Of a DNA stretch of 8,240 bases, positions 6,897 to 8,240 are shown piece after piece. This DNA comes from Flavobacterium psychrophilum. Lineage in GTDB: Bacteria > Bacteroidota > Bacteroidia > Flavobacteriales > Flavobacteriaceae. The position numbers and the translations under genes are program-made. The DNA is taken from positions 1 to 8,240 of the forward strand of contig CAMDGJ010000128.1 of NCBI GenBank assembly GCA_945897545.1, read 5' to 3'. Numbering within the stretch: position 1 is the stretch's first letter; the number at the start of each line of letters is the position of its first letter. Under the pieces are notes generated by a model. That model was not told the DNA's origin and did no database searches. It saw nothing but the letters and a program-made list of their open reading frames with translations.

Positions 6897-7532
6897 TTAT
6901 TGTTTTTTTATTTGTGAGAAAACATAAAATAGTGCAGTGGCAATTTGAACACTTCTTTCCTCATATTTTTCAACTTGTTGTGGCGTGTTGTCAAATGCTT
7001 TTGGATCTTCAAAAGTAATGGGAATACGTTTTTCAGCACCAGCAATAAAAGGACAGCCTTTATCAGCTGAGGAACAAGTCAGAATCGCTGCAAAATCAGT
7101 TTTTGGATTAAATGTATCGTTAAAAATTTTTGAAAAACCAATAAGCGGAGGTTCGTTATCAGCATATTTTATTGCATATACAGGATTATTACCTTCGGCG
7201 ATAACTTTAATATAAAACCCTTGTTTCACCAAAGTTTTGGCCGCCATCGGAAACATAGCGGTTGCCTCCGTACCTCCTGAATAACAAAACACATTTCTAA
7301 TATCATAATGTGCCGCTGCTGTTTGGGCCCAAACTTGCGACAAATGACTTCTTCTGGAATTATGTGTGCAAATAAAGTTCAGTCTAATTTCTTGATGATT
7401 GTTGACTTTGGCTTGAATAAAATCAATCAAAGGTTGCAAAGTGGTTCTTCGTTCCTTCGGAATACTTTCGAAACTTAAAGAAGCAATTACCTTTGCTATA
7501 TTTGGAAATACGATTGTTTTCATAGATAACAT
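6897..7532 (-). CDS. arsC: ArsC-like arsenate reductase / LMW protein-tyrosine-phosphatase family protein
   Basis: 211-residue cytoplasmic protein of the LMW-phosphatase fold, probably reducing arsenate to arsenite with a thioredoxin-type partner. The P-loop is Cys55-x5-Arg61-Ser62 in ICTHNSRRSHLSQVW. The resolving pair is Cys153 and Cys160 in LTCSSADKGCP, with the CX6C spacing of S. aureus ArsC Cys82/Cys89. Asp177 in [11 protein letters not shown] matches the conserved acid. Against the 131-residue S. aureus enzyme it has an N-terminal extension of about 45 residues and some 26 extra residues between the P-loop and the Cys pair. The dispensable Cys15 position is Arg60. ATG at 7532 gives MLSMKTIVF; the inner ATG at 7523 (MKTIVF) is equally plausible. 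It lies 27 bases after the DUF6428-like gene and two bases before its paralogue. Arsenate reduction is inferred from motif and operon, and phosphatase activity is the alternative. Confidence 0.87.
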   Translation of the reverse strand: MLSMKTIVFPNIAKVIASLSFESIPKERRTTLQPLIDFIQAKVNNHQEIRLNFICTHNSRRSHLSQVWAQTAAAHYDIRNVFCYSGGTEATAMFPMAAKTLVKQGFYIKVIAEGNNPVYAIKYADNEPPLIGFSKIFNDTFNPKTDFAAILTCSSADKGCPFIAGAEKRIPITFEDPKAFDNTPQQVEKYEERSVQIATALFYVFSQIKKQ

Positions 7533-7559
7533 TTTGCTTTGAATTATGTAATTGATAAA

Positions 7560-8030
7560 TTAGCAGCAGCTTCCTATAGGAGAACAGCAGTTTGGTTCAT
7601 TGCTTATTTCTGATAACTTTACTTTTTGTTTTTCAGCAGGAATACCGCATTGAGCCTGAGCTAAACAAGCCGTTTCTTTGTTTAGTAAAACAAAATCGTG
7701 TCCGTTGAAATCCAAATCATATTTACCAATAGTTTGCGTTTGATATTCCACTTCGATTTCAAAATCGCCTATAGCCAGTACTTTTTCAGACAATTCAATA
7801 ATCTTGAGTAATTTTTGGGGTTTCAAACGGTGATCCAAATCGTTGGCATCCCATAATTGAAAATTGGCCACGGTTTCTCTGCGAATTGTTCCGCCACAAT
7901 CAATAAAGTTTTTGGTTATCAAACCTAGTTCGGTTAAGTGAAAATGTTCAGAAACAGCAGTTCCATCGGCCAGAATAAAGTTTACTGACTCTACAGTTTT
8001 CAAAATGTTTTTTACTTGTGATAGTTTCAT
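7560..8030 (-). CDS. DUF6428-like protein with Cys-rich tail, ars operon
   Basis: 156-residue protein of unknown function. It resembles what I recall as the DUF6428 family, found beside arsR in Bacteroidota; this assignment is from memory and not tested. There is no signal peptide or membrane segment. The N-terminal part has VSEHFHLTELG (residues 26-36), with His29, His31 and Glu34 as possible metal ligands, then IDCGGTIRRET. Cysteines are at 45, 122, 128, 148, 149, 155 and 156. The last four form the tail NCCSPIGSCC, two vicinal pairs separated by five residues. From memory, the ArsD metallochaperone has the same CC-x5-CC spacing near its C-terminus, although the proteins look otherwise unrelated. 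As(III) or metal binding is therefore plausible but inferred. It lies between arsR and arsC with gaps of 18 and 27 bases. Confidence 0.8.
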   Translation of the reverse strand: MKLSQVKNILKTVESVNFILADGTAVSEHFHLTELGLITKNFIDCGGTIRRETVANFQLWDANDLDHRLKPQKLLKIIELSEKVLAIGDFEIEVEYQTQTIGKYDLDFNGHDFVLLNKETACLAQAQCGIPAEKQKVKLSEISNEPNCCSPIGSCC

Positions 8031-8048
8031 TGTGATTGAGTTAAAAAT

Positions 8049-8240
8049 TTAGCAACATACATTTTTCTTATTCTCTAAATATTGTGTTATATCTTGGAAA
8101 AACCCTTTTATTTTTTCAAAACCTGCTTCGTTGATGCAATAGCAAATCGATGTTCCTTCAAAATTACCTTTAATTAAGCCTGCATTCTTCAATTCTTTTA
8201 AGTGCTGCGAAACCGTAGGCTGCGCCAATGGTAACTCATT
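8049..8240 (-). CDS. arsR: ArsR family transcriptional regulator (partial, N-terminus outside window)
   Basis: The last 63 codons and TAA stop of a gene that enters from the right edge. The fragment begins NELPLAQPTVSQHLKELKNAGLIKG, the recognition-helix half of an ArsR/SmtB winged helix. It continues with the beta-wing GNFEGTSICYCINEAGFEKI and a C-terminal dimerisation helix ending in NVCC. ArsR repressors bind the operon promoter and release it when As(III) or Sb(III) is bound by cysteines. The canonical CVC site in the DNA-binding helix cannot be judged because that part may be missing. The visible cysteines, CYC in the wing and CC at the end, are candidate ligands. It is the first visible gene of the operon, 18 bases before the DUF6428-like gene. 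The promoter and operator lie outside the window. Confidence 0.93.
   Translation of the reverse strand, partial: NELPLAQPTVSQHLKELKNAGLIKGNFEGTSICYCINEAGFEKIKGFFQDITQYLENKKNVCC

Noticed and set aside
6985..7215. Plus-strand 76-codon frame opposite the arsC-like gene
   Set aside because: It is antisense to conserved catalytic segments of the ArsC-like protein and shows no protein-like features of its own.

Overview
The window looks like a chromosomal segment of a Flavobacteriaceae bacterium (Flavobacterium-like, Bacteroidota). This rests on the AT-rich sequence, TAnnTTTG-type -7 promoter boxes, start codons preceded by A/T-rich leaders instead of Shine-Dalgarno sequences, and the character of the proteins. 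Intergenic spaces full of short GC-rich hairpins also fit this group. No species can be named from the sequence alone.

Layout. Positions 1-81 are a short left edge with a possible outward promoter. An oligopeptidase B gene (82-2142, minus) is divergent from ybaB/ebfC (2284-2604, plus). A 211-bp hairpin-rich repeat cluster (2605-2815) separates ybaB from the convergent threonine aldolase gene ltaE (2816-3838, minus). ltaE is divergent from prfB (3925-5023, plus). The spacer between these two holds a 28-bp perfect palindrome and two back-to-back -7 boxes. prfB encodes release factor 2 and must be read through a programmed +1 frameshift at an internal UGA (3988-3990). After a three-unit 14-bp repeat and a bidirectional terminator hairpin (5087-5118), the rest of the window is a minus-strand arsenic-resistance operon.

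The ars operon is read from the right edge leftwards: arsR (3' part only, 8049-8240), a DUF6428-like Cys-rich protein (7560-8030), two adjacent ArsC-like low-molecular-weight phosphatase-fold proteins (6897-7532 and 6187-6894), and an ACR3 arsenite efflux permease (5120-6184). Gaps are 18, 27, 2 and 2 bases, so a single transcript controlled by ArsR from a promoter outside the window is likely. The expected flow is ArsR derepression by As(III), reduction of arsenate by the ArsC-like protein(s), and export of arsenite by ACR3. Two parts are not standard. The second ArsC-like protein carries an N-terminal signal or anchor segment, yet keeps the full Cys/Arg redox set. The DUF6428-like protein ends in two vicinal Cys pairs, a plausible As(III)-binding tail. 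These two are the best candidates in the window for undescribed biology. The prfB frameshift is a known mechanism, but notable in a lineage that rarely uses Shine-Dalgarno pairing to initiate translation.
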